A DNA stretch of 64,000 bases from an uncultured Chitinophagales bacterium (GTDB lineage: Bacteria; Bacteroidota; Bacteroidia; Chitinophagales; UBA2359). A model generated the notes under the pieces. The model was not told the origin of the DNA and ran no database searches. It saw only the letters and a program-made list of their open reading frames with translations. Positions 34,626-42,797 of the stretch are shown here, in pieces (the stretch's first letter is position 1; each line of letters begins with the position of its first letter). A program made the translations under genes and the position numbers. The DNA is taken from positions 1 to 64,000 of the forward strand of contig CALBCY010000109.1 in the NCBI GenBank assembly GCA_937927195.1, in the 5' to 3' direction.

Positions 34626-36668
34626 CTACCCCTTCAAAATCTTCAATACTTGTTTACAAACATTATCTGCAGTAAAACCAAATTTCTTATCCAAGACCGT
34701 ATATGGCGCTGAGTATCCAAAATGATCCAAGCCCCAAACAGTTCCATTGGCACCAACCAATCCTTCTAAAGTAACCGGCAAACCTGCAGTTAAACCAAAC
34801 CTCGGCACTGCATCTGGCAATACTTTTCTTTGGTATCCTTTGCTTTGACTTCTAAACAATCCTTCAGATGGAATCGATACGATTCGAACTTTCAATCCCT
34901 TTTCCTTTTCTAGCTTTACAGCTCCTTCAACCAAAGTTGCTACTTCAGATCCATTCGCCAACAAGACCACATCGGGCGTTCCTTTGCAATCCTGAACAAT
35001 GTAACCACCCTTCTCAGCATTCATCGCATCCTTAAAGCGATTGCCATTCTTCCCTTTAGCTGGAAGATCCTGAATGTTCTGTCTCGACAAGATCAAACCA
35101 CTTGGAGTATCCGTATTCTCAAGCGCCATTTTCCAACAAATGGTGGTTTCATGTGCATCCGCAGGACGCAAAGCCAAGAAGCTGTTCTTACCAGCATGGT
35201 TCTTCAACTTCTCCATCAACCTCAACTGCGCTTCTTGCTCAACAGGTTGATGTGTTGGCCCATCCTCCCCTACTCTAAAGGCATCATGTGTCCATAAGAA
35301 TTTAACAGGCTGTTCCATCAATGCTGCAACTCGAATCGCAGGTTTCATATAGTCAGAAAAAGCAAAGAAGGTCGCACATACTGGAATAACTCCGCCATGC
35401 AAAGACATGCCAGTTGCAAGAGCTGCCATCGTCAATTCCGCTACACCTGCTTGTAGAAATGCTCCTGAAAAATCGCCTCTTTTAAATACTGTGGTTTTCT
35501 TCAAAAAGGCTTCTGTCTTATCGCTGTTACACAAATCCGCCGAAGCGACAATCATGTTTTCAACCTTATCTGCAAAATGTGCCAAAACTGTAGCAGAAGA
35601 GTTTCTACTTGCATCATTCGGCTTTTGCTCTATTTTCTCCCAATTAATTTTTGGCAATTTGTTATTGAAAAAGTCTTTTATCTTTTTTGCCTCTTTCTTA
35701 TGAGTCGCTTCCCATTTTTTAATTTTTTCCTTTCGTTTCTTCGCTGCAGCGCTCTTCTTCTTCAACACCTTTTCATAGGATTTCGCTACATCAGGAAAAA
35801 CCTGAAATGGATCATTCGGATCACCGCCCAAACTCTTAATGGTTGCCTCAAAAGATGCACTCGACTTACCCAATGGCTTTCCATGCAATTCAACTTTCCC
35901 TTCATACTTTGAACCATCTTCCAATTTCACCCCAAGTCCCATAACGGTCTTTCCGATGATCAAAGTTGGACGGTCTTTTTCTGCATTCCCTGCCTTAATT
36001 GCTTTTCTAATCGCATCGTGATCGTTCCCATCAATGGTCATCACATGCCAATTCCAAGCCTCGTACTTTTTAGCAGTATCTTCACTCGTCACCACATCAA
36101 CTTCTGTAGAAAGCTGAATGTCGTTGGCATCGTAAAACATCACGATATTCCCCAATCCCAAGTAACCTGCTATCCTTCCAGCTCCTTGTGAAATTTCTTC
36201 TTGAACACCACCATCAGAAATATACAGATAGGTTTTGTGCTCAAAGTTTTTTCCAAAACGATCGACTAAAAATCTTTCTGCGATGGCCGCTCCAACACCA
36301 AAAGCATGGCCCAATCCCAAAGGACCAGAAGTATTTTCAATGCCTCTTTCTACATCCAATTCCGGATGCCCTGGCGTTGGACTTCCCCACTGCCTGAAAT
36401 TTGCCACTTCCTTTAAAGTGTAGTTTCCCAATAAACATTGAGAGCCATAAAGCATGGCAGACATATGACCAGCGTCCAAAAAGAAACGATCCCTCCAAGG
36501 CCAGCTCATATCATCTGGATCGTAATTCATAAATTCGGTATACAGTACATGCATAAAATCTGCACCACCCATTGGCCCCCCCGGATGTCCAGATGAAGCC
36601 TTCTCTACCATCGCAGCTGCCAAAATTCTAATGTTGTCAGCTGATTTTATTGAAATATTTTTATTCAT
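34626..36668 (-). CDS. tkt: Transketolase
   Basis: 680 residues from ATG at 36668; the longer frame to 36749 is translation of a GC-rich repeat element and is rejected. It has the thiamine-diphosphate enzyme layout: SSGHPGGPMGGADFMHVLY at the N-terminus, GLGHAFGVGAAIAER, the GDGGVQEE-like site (here YISDGGVQEE), then pyrimidine-binding domain THDAFRVGEDGPTHQPVEQ and a C-terminal domain. It transfers two-carbon units between sugar phosphates in the pentose phosphate pathway, in the cytoplasm. The GVQEE form (not GELNE) and the extended middle segment (about 280-370, rich in Lys) are typical of Bacteroidota variants. Single gene. Confidence 0.93.
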   Translation of the reverse strand: MNKNISIKSADNIRILAAAMVEKASSGHPGGPMGGADFMHVLYTEFMNYDPDDMSWPWRDRFFLDAGHMSAMLYGSQCLLGNYTLKEVANFRQWGSPTPGHPELDVERGIENTSGPLGLGHAFGVGAAIAERFLVDRFGKNFEHKTYLYISDGGVQEEISQGAGRIAGYLGLGNIVMFYDANDIQLSTEVDVVTSEDTAKKYEAWNWHVMTIDGNDHDAIRKAIKAGNAEKDRPTLIIGKTVMGLGVKLEDGSKYEGKVELHGKPLGKSSASFEATIKSLGGDPNDPFQVFPDVAKSYEKVLKKKSAAAKKRKEKIKKWEATHKKEAKKIKDFFNNKLPKINWEKIEQKPNDASRNSSATVLAHFADKVENMIVASADLCNSDKTEAFLKKTTVFKRGDFSGAFLQAGVAELTMAALATGMSLHGGVIPVCATFFAFSDYMKPAIRVAALMEQPVKFLWTHDAFRVGEDGPTHQPVEQEAQLRLMEKLKNHAGKNSFLALRPADAHETTICWKMALENTDTPSGLILSRQNIQDLPAKGKNGNRFKDAMNAEKGGYIVQDCKGTPDVVLLANGSEVATLVEGAVKLEKEKGLKVRIVSIPSEGLFRSQSKGYQRKVLPDAVPRFGLTAGLPVTLEGLVGANGTVWGLDHFGYSAPYTVLDKKFGFTADNVCKQVLKILKG

Positions 36669-37115
36669 TATTATTATTTTTTCATTCTTATTTGGGCGTT
36701 CCCTTCGGGCGGGCTGCTCCGGGCTACACTTCGTTTCGGTGCTGCGCACAGCTTCCTTCGGGCGCTCCCTACATATCCCTAACGCGAATCTTCTGTAAAA
36801 ATAAGAAAATCCTTGTCAGTCATTCAAGCATATTACTTTATTAATTACGTCCCAGTTGGTTTAAATGATTTACCTACAGTAAATAAAACATTCAAATGAG
36901 TTTTTAATGCGATAAAATGGCTTTCATTTCTCTATTTTTTTAAACAGAGCATTATAAATTACAATCTGAGTAATTAGACTAACATCGAAGTGGTTTGGGA
37001 ACCGAAAACTCCCTTATACCCAATCAGAAGCCTGCCCTGACTGCGATCACGGGATGGTTATTTTTTCCCCAACCAATATCAGGTATAAAAAAATACAAAT
37101 TCTAGTTTTGAAAAT
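36669..37115. other. Spacer with GC-rich Bacteroidota repeat
   Basis: 447 bases upstream of transketolase. 36694-36785 is strikingly GC-rich (see separate entry); the rest is AT-rich with no gene, promoter or terminator that I can support. Confidence 0.6.
36694..36785. repeat. GC-rich interspersed element (GGGCGTTCCC ... CCCTAACGC)
   Basis: A 92-base GC-rich stretch in AT-rich surroundings, starting GGGCGTTCCCTTCGGG and ending CCCTAACGC, with several CTTCGGGCG/CGGGC stem-forming blocks. I recall similar elements, with the same start and end, in intergenic DNA of many Bacteroidota; their function is unknown to me. It lies 26 bases upstream of the transketolase ATG. Confidence 0.5.
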
Positions 37116-37721
37116 TTAGATCAATACTTTGTAAATAAGTACCAGGCCGAAAATAATTAATCCACATCCTGCAACCAATCGCATATAGAAAAATCTTTTG
37201 GCTGTCATATAATTTCTGATTTTGTCAGCCGAATACACTTTTAATACATCAGTAAACCCAACAGTAATTAGGATCATCGCTAGATAACCCAGACCTTCTG
37301 AAAAACCAGCCCCCCTTTCAGATAGCTGACTGATAATTCCTCCCCAAAAAATAAATATAAAAGGATTAAGCACATTGATTGCCGCCCCCTTCAAGAAAAA
37401 ACCACCATAATTTTTTGCACTCAGTTGCTCTTCTGCCAATTTCTTCGGTTTCTTTATAATTGAAACCAATCCAAACACAATCAAAACAATTCCACCCAAT
37501 AGACCAATGTAAATTTGATAAGCCGAATTATTAGCAAAATAGGAAAGGCCAAAATAAACCATCAAAATATAAAGCATATCGCTGAACCAAGCACCTACAG
37601 CCAAAGATATTCCGGCCCAAAAGCCCTTTTCTATGCCCAATTCCACAAGAGCAAAAAAAACTGGTCCAGTCATTACGCTCAAGAAAACCCCCATCAACAC
37701 CCCTTCAATCAATAAGCTCAT
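37116..37721 (-). CDS. LysE family translocator
   Basis: 201 residues with six membrane segments, the LysE/RhtB size. The N-terminal GVFLSVMTGPVFFALVE matches the family's conserved GxxxGP region, and NPFIFIFWGG corresponds to the loop after segment four. Members export amino acids or related solutes. Substrate is not determinable. Single gene with gene-free flanks. Confidence 0.85.
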   Translation of the reverse strand: MSLLIEGVLMGVFLSVMTGPVFFALVELGIEKGFWAGISLAVGAWFSDMLYILMVYFGLSYFANNSAYQIYIGLLGGIVLIVFGLVSIIKKPKKLAEEQLSAKNYGGFFLKGAAINVLNPFIFIFWGGIISQLSERGAGFSEGLGYLAMILITVGFTDVLKVYSADKIRNYMTAKRFFYMRLVAGCGLIIFGLVLIYKVLI

Positions 37722-38141
37722 TCTTCTTTCCCTTTAAAAAGCCCAAAGCTAAATAATTTCCAAACCATTCCCAGTTGTTAAGATCATAAGTTTCTGATCG
37801 AAATAAACGAAATAGTTTTTCATTGATCAAGGCCAAGGCCTGTCCCCAGCGAAAGTGAGAATCTCCGACCTTAGTTTCATATAATGGAGGAATCCTTCAA
37901 GGCAGCGCAGTATTTATACTGTCAAGAACTTAGGAGCTGAACCATTAGCTCAAACACAATCCGCTCATCAATTGCCTACAATTATATTTTATTGAAAAAA
38001 TTAATATTTAAAACTACTAGACAAATAAACCAAACTTAAAAACCTTTGTCAAAACAACTCTTCTGCAGAAGAACAGTCAGGGATTTATGATTTACTGGAT
38101 TCAACATTTAAACAATTTGTTCACCAGTTAAATTATCAATA
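37722..38141. other. Spacer without recognised feature
   Basis: 420 bases between divergent lysE-like and small secreted protein genes. Contains AAGGCCAAGGCCTGTCCCC (37828-37846), which is short and GC-rich; otherwise AT-rich. It should hold two promoters, but none is clear. Confidence 0.5.
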
Positions 38142-38729
38142 ATGAAAAATTTTCTTTTTGCGATCTGTGCTTTGTTGTTCATCAGCAATGTGCCATTAGA
38201 TGCACAAGTTTGTAGTAGTTCTTCAAGGAGACCGAGCTACAAGCGGCACAGCTCTAATCAACACAATGTTCATAAGAACCATCGCCACAATCATGTTATT
38301 GGGAGCTTTGTATCATTTTTGCCAGGCCATGCAGTCGTCGAAGTCATAAGAGGCCGAAACTATTATGTCTGCGATGGAAATTATTTCACAAGGAGCCGAA
38401 GAGGTTATCGCTGTGAACAAGCTCCATCTGCTTATTGCGCTCCTGAAATCATTAGTATTCCATACGATGCTTGTGAAATCAGAACCTCTTGCGGTGAGTA
38501 TTACATCAGCAATGGAGTTTTCTATGAGCAAAGAAGACACGGTGTTCGAATCGTCGATACGCCTGTTGGATCAATTGTTAAACGATTGCCTCATGATTAT
38601 GTAGTCCTATCAAATAGAGGGCATGTTTTCATGGAGTCTCATGGCGTTTATTTTTCTCCAGTAGGATGTGGAAGAAGAACAGAGTACCAGGTTTTGGCAT
38701 CTTGCCCGACAGGATACGGTCGCCATTAA
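38142..38729 (+). CDS. Small secreted protein, DUF6515-like
   Basis: 195 residues with a signal peptide ending at LDAQ. A His/Arg/Ser-rich segment (about 25-50) is followed by tandem short beta repeats of the form YYxxxGxFYxxxxxGxxVxxxPxGxxVxxLP, like those of DUF6515, and a Cys-rich background (11 Cys, unusual here). Function unknown; a surface or periplasmic location is expected. A strong terminator follows 70 bases after the stop. Confidence 0.6.
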   Translation: MKNFLFAICALLFISNVPLDAQVCSSSSRRPSYKRHSSNQHNVHKNHRHNHVIGSFVSFLPGHAVVEVIRGRNYYVCDGNYFTRSRRGYRCEQAPSAYCAPEIISIPYDACEIRTSCGEYYISNGVFYEQRRHGVRIVDTPVGSIVKRLPHDYVVLSNRGHVFMESHGVYFSPVGCGRRTEYQVLASCPTGYGRH

Positions 38730-38796
38730 ATAAACACTAAATCAACAATAGTTTGTATAGCATTGACAAATGCTAATTTTTAAACAAATTTCAATG

Positions 38797-38832
38797 AAGC
38801 CTCCTCGCCTTACCGCGAGGAGGCTTTTTCTT
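38797..38832 (+). terminator. Rho-independent terminator
   Basis: AAGCCTCCTCGC pairs with GCGAGGAGGCTT (12 bp, 6-base loop) followed by TTTTCTTT; ends the small secreted protein gene. Confidence 0.9.
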
Positions 38833-38922
38833 TAGTTTTAATTTTCTTTAGTTTCAATAAGTAGATAAAAGTCCAAAATCTAATATCCGGTTAATAAACT
38901 TTCATGCATCATAAATATTGTT

Positions 38923-38930
38923 TATTTTTG
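38923..38930 (+). promoter_or_regulatory. Candidate Bacteroidota -7 box
   Basis: TATTTTTG, 51 bases ahead of the ATG of the HSL-type hydrolase gene. A -33 TTTG is not clear; TTTC lies about 20 bases upstream. Confidence 0.35.
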
Positions 38931-38981
38931 TAGGCTGTAATACTCTCCAAAGTTTTACATTTATTTAAAGACGCCAATTTT

Positions 38982-40091
38982 ATGAAAAACAACAATTCCT
39001 CTAAGGCCAGATTTGGCCTTGCCCTAAAATATAGTTTCACTATAGCCATTCTATCTTTTTTCCTTTCAGGACAAAATGCAATCGCTCAAAACGATGCCAA
39101 CGAATCTGAATCAAAAGTTGCTAGCAGCAATGCGAGTATTACAGGTACTAATTTCATAGAAAAACAAAGTTTCCAAAATCGTCTGGTAAAATTTTATCTA
39201 AAACTCAGAAACGAAAAAAAGTTTTGGCAATCTTCAGATATTGGTGATCACTTGGATAAAAAGAGAGAGAAAGATGATTTCACACCTAAGCAGGGCATCT
39301 ATAAAAATTGTAAGCATGAAATTTTGAAAATCGGTGAATCAGATGTTTCAATCCTTACTCCTGTTGATGGATGCAATGAAGACTTAATCATCTATTTTCC
39401 TGGCGGAGCATTTATTCTAGGTCCTATGAAATACCAATGGTCTATGGCCAACAGAATTTCAAAGAACAGCCAACAAACCATGTGGGTAGTCGATTACCCC
39501 AAAACACCTGAACATGATTTGGCTAGCATCTACCAAAACGTTTATGCTGTTTATCAAGAGGCCATTAAAAAATATCCAGCTGAAAAGATCACTTTATTGG
39601 GCGGTTCTTCTGGAGGAAACATTGCCTTGTCTCTGGCTGTAAGATTGAAAAATGAAAACAGAACACTTCCAAAGCAATTGGTTTTACTTTCGCCTTTCAT
39701 TGATTTTAGTTCAAAAAACCCAGAGGTCGAAGAGCTTTTAGAAGTCGATCCAATTCTCGCACCACCTGCCCTTATAGTAATTGGTAAATGGTTGGACATT
39801 GATACGGAACATGCAGATCCGACAATTTCTCCAATCTACAATGATCTTTCTGAACTTCCTCCCATGTACATGTTCATGGCCTCTGACGATATTTTAATGC
39901 CAGACCAAAAACTATTTCATCAAAAGGCATTAGAAGAAGGTGCTCAAATTGAAGTATTCTACGGAAATGGGATGTTGCATGACTGGCCAGTTCTTCCTAC
40001 CAAAGATGGTAAAATGGCAGTTGATCAAGTTATCAAAATTCTGAACCAAGAAAGTGCTCAACCTAAAAGCCTTAGCTCTGTGAAAAAATAA
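38982..40091 (+). CDS. Secreted alpha/beta hydrolase, HSL (esterase/lipase) type
   Basis: 369 residues with a signal peptide (ends about residue 35, NAIAQ). The HSL-type oxyanion motif appears as YFPGGAFILG in place of HGGGF, the nucleophile is in LLGGSSGGN, the Asp in MASDDILMPD, and the His in LHDWPV. It should hydrolyse ester bonds of small acyl or acetyl substrates, in the periplasm or outside. A single gene with a candidate -7 box ahead and the broken potassium-channel frame behind. Confidence 0.85.
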   Translation: MKNNNSSKARFGLALKYSFTIAILSFFLSGQNAIAQNDANESESKVASSNASITGTNFIEKQSFQNRLVKFYLKLRNEKKFWQSSDIGDHLDKKREKDDFTPKQGIYKNCKHEILKIGESDVSILTPVDGCNEDLIIYFPGGAFILGPMKYQWSMANRISKNSQQTMWVVDYPKTPEHDLASIYQNVYAVYQEAIKKYPAEKITLLGGSSGGNIALSLAVRLKNENRTLPKQLVLLSPFIDFSSKNPEVEELLEVDPILAPPALIVIGKWLDIDTEHADPTISPIYNDLSELPPMYMFMASDDILMPDQKLFHQKALEEGAQIEVFYGNGMLHDWPVLPTKDGKMAVDQVIKILNQESAQPKSLSSVKK

Positions 40092-40233
40092 TTTCACTAA
40101 AACCTTATTTGATATTTTTTCTGTTGTTGAAATACAATGTTAAAACTACCGCAAAGAAGAAAACCAGAATACTGCATACTTCAATATTATTGAGAAATCC
40201 ATATTGGACAATTCCCGCTAATACTTTTCAACA

Positions 40234-40723
40234 ATGAAGCAAGGTAGAAACGCTTGCTCCTTGTATTCTTTTGCCTTTGCAATGACTTTTCAGTGTTTTC
40301 TACTTTTTGTTTATGCCAATGATTTACGGAGATCAATATTGACGCAGTTGTTCGCTCTTTACTTTTTAGGTGCTAGTTATATTATTTTTCGAGACTTAAT
40401 TAATGCTAAAAAAGTAGGCAAAGAAATACTAGCTGGTGTATTTTCTGGTTTTATTATTTTAGGAATCATAGGAGGTTTTGTATTCACTTCTAGAAATTTA
40501 TCAACCCAATTCTTTTTCGAATATTGGGACGGGCGAAACCAAATTTCAAAACCTGAGTTACTTTAGCTTTATAAGTTTGCTAACAATAGGTTATGGAGAC
40601 ATTGCTCCGATCAATTTTTTTTCGAAGAAATTGTCAGTTTTTCTTGGACCAATCGGCCACTTTTATTTGACCATCGCATCAGCTATTGTTATTGGAAAAT
40701 ACTTAAAAGATAAAACAGAATGA
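40234..40723 (+). pseudogene. Two-TM potassium channel, frameshifted
   Basis: Two overlapping frames together make one channel. The first (40234-40566) supplies the N-terminus and a membrane helix; the second (40478-40723) carries the pore helix and the selectivity filter TIGYGD, then a second helix SVFLGPIGHFYLTIASAIVIG. The change of frame falls in the 40478-40566 overlap and is consistent with one extra base, for example in the T5 run of AATTCTTTTTCG. Either the gene is broken, or this is a homopolymer sequencing error, or frameshifting is used. Family: Ion_trans_2-type K+ channel. Confidence 0.75.
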
Positions 40724-40759
40724 TGAAATTTCAAAAGGTTTCTGGTCTAAAAATTTAAA

Positions 40760-40990
40760 ATGAATGCTAAGCAAGATTTGAGAAAAGTTGACATGGAACA
40801 ATACCAACTAGAACCAAATAGCTATGAATTGCGTTCTGGTATAGAGCCTAACGCTCCCCTATGTCCATTTGGCAATCATTATCAATGGATAGGTTTTGAT
40901 TTGGAGAGAAATGAGTATGTTAGATTCACCAAATCAGTTTTCAAGTTATTGGTTAATAAAATTACGGAAAAAGATGAGCATGAAAATTAA
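40760..40990 (+). CDS. Small conserved-looking hypothetical protein
   Basis: 76 residues, no signal peptide, with NAPLCPFGNHYQWIGFDLE followed by NEYVRFTKSVFKLLV. I believe similar short proteins occur in other Bacteroidota but cannot name a family. Its last 17 bases overlap the MsrA start, so it is probably translated from the same message. Confidence 0.5.
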   Translation: MNAKQDLRKVDMEQYQLEPNSYELRSGIEPNAPLCPFGNHYQWIGFDLERNEYVRFTKSVFKLLVNKITEKDEHEN

Positions 40991-41657
40991 AAGCATTTTA
41001 AGCATTGCGATGCTGTTGTTAGTAGCAGTTGGGATCGGTTGCAATGCAACAGGACAGAATAAGAGCAAAGAGGGTTCTACCAATCAAATAGCTGATAAAA
41101 AATCTGACATAACCAAGGACGGATTGCGCAAGGCCTACTTTGCCTCTGGATGCTTCTGGTGTGTTGAAGCTGTTTATGAAAGCGTCAAAGGAGTGGAAGA
41201 GTCTCTCTCAGGTTATTCTGGTGGTCACACCAAATTCCCAACTTATGAGTCTTCAAATACTGGACGGACTGGACATGCAGAAGCAGTAGAAATTTACTAC
41301 GATCCAACGATCGTCAGTTTTGCTACCTTAGTCGATGTATATTTTGGTTCTCAAAATGTCGATCAAGTTAATGGTCAGGGACCAGATAAAGGCTCGCAAT
41401 ACCGATCCATTATATTTTACCAAAATGAAGAAGAGCTTAAAATTATTGAGGATAAAATTGCTTCCATCAATCAACAAATCGCTCCTAAAAAAGTAGCCGC
41501 TGAGGTTCAAGAATTTAAAAAGTTTTGGTTGGGTGAAGATTACCACCAGGATTATGAGCGTCTCCACCCGGACCATGGTTATATCAGAGCAGTATCTATT
41601 CCAAGGCTTGAAAAATTCCAGGCAAAGTTCCCAGAACTATTGAAAGAAAAGCATTAG
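40974..41657 (+). CDS. msrA: Peptide-methionine (S)-S-oxide reductase, lipoprotein form
   Basis: 227 residues from ATG at 40974 (or 40980); longer frames upstream run through the neighbouring gene. Signal with lipobox GIGC, so the enzyme is periplasmic or outer-membrane anchored. Active site GCFWCVEA (GCFWC in place of the commoner GCFWG), followed by GYSGGHTKFPTYE, TGRTGHAEAVE, and the C-terminal YHQDYE. It reduces methionine-S-sulfoxide in exported proteins. The second Cys next to the catalytic one could act as resolving Cys. Confidence 0.93.
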   Translation: MSMKIKSILSIAMLLLVAVGIGCNATGQNKSKEGSTNQIADKKSDITKDGLRKAYFASGCFWCVEAVYESVKGVEESLSGYSGGHTKFPTYESSNTGRTGHAEAVEIYYDPTIVSFATLVDVYFGSQNVDQVNGQGPDKGSQYRSIIFYQNEEELKIIEDKIASINQQIAPKKVAAEVQEFKKFWLGEDYHQDYERLHPDHGYIRAVSIPRLEKFQAKFPELLKEKH

Positions 41658-41752
41658 GTTTTCACCACCAACTGCTCAAGCATTGCTTGCCATTTTATCA
41701 ATTTCATAAGACTTGAAAACGTAAATAATCCATGATTTATAATAATAAATAT

Positions 41753-41760
41753 TATTTTTG
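41753..41760 (+). promoter_or_regulatory. Candidate Bacteroidota -7 box
   Basis: TATTTTTG, 26 bases before the ATG of the M15-like gene, in a very AT-rich leader. No clear -33 element. Confidence 0.4.
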
Positions 41761-41786
41761 TATATATTATAAAACAACAATAAGTT

Positions 41787-42530
41787 ATGGACAAGCTAAT
41801 AAAGGGAACACCAGATGACATTCTTACACATGTAAATGATATTTTAAATATTGATTTAAAAATGCAACTGAACTTTAATAAAATGAGAACCTTAAGTGCA
41901 TATTCTTTGATACCACCATTATTAGTCTTGTACCGTTATGCCGAAGCTGTAAATAAAACAATTGAAATTAGGGACATGATGGCAAGCGGTCACAAATCTC
42001 ATCTAATGGGTTCCGAATTAGATTTTCACTTTCCAGGCAAGCGAACGAATTGTGTTTCGCATATTCGTATTGCCGGTGATTTATTGACATTAAAAGATAA
42101 ATTGATGCCCTCCTTAGATTCCTTTAGAGTAGGTGCTTATTTTGAACATTTTGACAAAGCAAACCTGACTACCTTTGAAGCCTTTGAAAAAAAATACAAA
42201 AGAAAAAAGGCAGCCGCTTCGATGCACTTAGGTACTCGCTTCAAATGGTATATTGCCGAAAAATATGATAGCAAAAAACTTTCTGGCCTTCGTTTTGGAA
42301 TATGGGGCAGAGGTGGCAGAACTTATGGTAAACAAAGAAAAATTGAAAAAGTTATCAAATCTTGGAAGAAAGGACATCTTACAGAGGCCCAAATTAGTGC
42401 AGTGGCGACACAATTGAATTCTGACAAAATTCGCCTAGAGCTTCACGCTTTAACAGAGAAATCCTATTATCAACAAGTAGCAAATACTGTTACTAGCCTG
42501 TATAGAGACTTCAGAAAGGGATTTCAATAA
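41787..42530 (+). CDS. Possible M15-like peptidase protein
   Basis: 247 residues, no signal peptide. The segment ASGHKSHLMGSELDFHFPG resembles the SxHxxGxAxD zinc site of M15 D,D-carboxypeptidases, and FRVGAYFEHFDKA ... SMHLGTRFKWY resembles the following strand and second-His region of phage-type members. The pattern is weak, so the call is inference. It stands alone, 102 bases from a convergent tRNA-Phe gene. A phage or integrative origin is possible, but no integrase or attachment repeat is visible. Confidence 0.5.
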   Translation: MDKLIKGTPDDILTHVNDILNIDLKMQLNFNKMRTLSAYSLIPPLLVLYRYAEAVNKTIEIRDMMASGHKSHLMGSELDFHFPGKRTNCVSHIRIAGDLLTLKDKLMPSLDSFRVGAYFEHFDKANLTTFEAFEKKYKRKKAAASMHLGTRFKWYIAEKYDSKKLSGLRFGIWGRGGRTYGKQRKIEKVIKSWKKGHLTEAQISAVATQLNSDKIRLELHALTEKSYYQQVANTVTSLYRDFRKGFQ

Positions 42531-42584
42531 TGACATTTTATACCATTTGCTGAATTCCAAAGCTACAGGATTTCACAAAAAACA

Positions 42585-42620
42585 AAAACCGCTCACAATC
42601 TACAGATTATGAACGGTTTT
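42585..42620 (-). terminator. Terminator of the tRNA-Phe gene
   Basis: AAAACCGCTCACAATC pairs with GATTATGAACGGTTTT (16 bp, two G-T pairs on the RNA side) around TACA; minus-strand side is followed by TTTTTGTTTTTT. Confidence 0.85.
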
Positions 42621-42632
42621 AAACTTTCAAAG

Positions 42633-42705
42633 TGGTGTGGGGCGGGGTCGAACCGCCGACACATGGATTTTCAGTCCATTGCTCTACCAACTGAGCTACC
42701 GCACC
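42633..42705 (-). tRNA. tRNA-Phe (GAA)
   Basis: 73 bases with all four arms: acceptor GGTGCGG/CCACACC, D arm GCTC/GAGC, anticodon arm ATGGA-CTGAAAA-TCCAT with anticodon GAA, variable GTGTC, and T arm GGCGG-TTCGACC-CCGCC; discriminator A, CCA not encoded. One acceptor pair is a C5:A68 mismatch. Confidence 0.95.
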
Positions 42706-42797
42706 AATTGTTTCTAAAAGCGATTGCAAAGATATATAAAAAGAGCATACTCCCAACTATACTGAGAGAATTTTTTTCGACTTATTTTAATCTATTC

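Noticed and set aside
36669-36749. N-terminal extension of transketolase
   Set aside because: The extra codons come from the GC-rich repeat element; ATG at 36668 gives the family's normal N-terminus.
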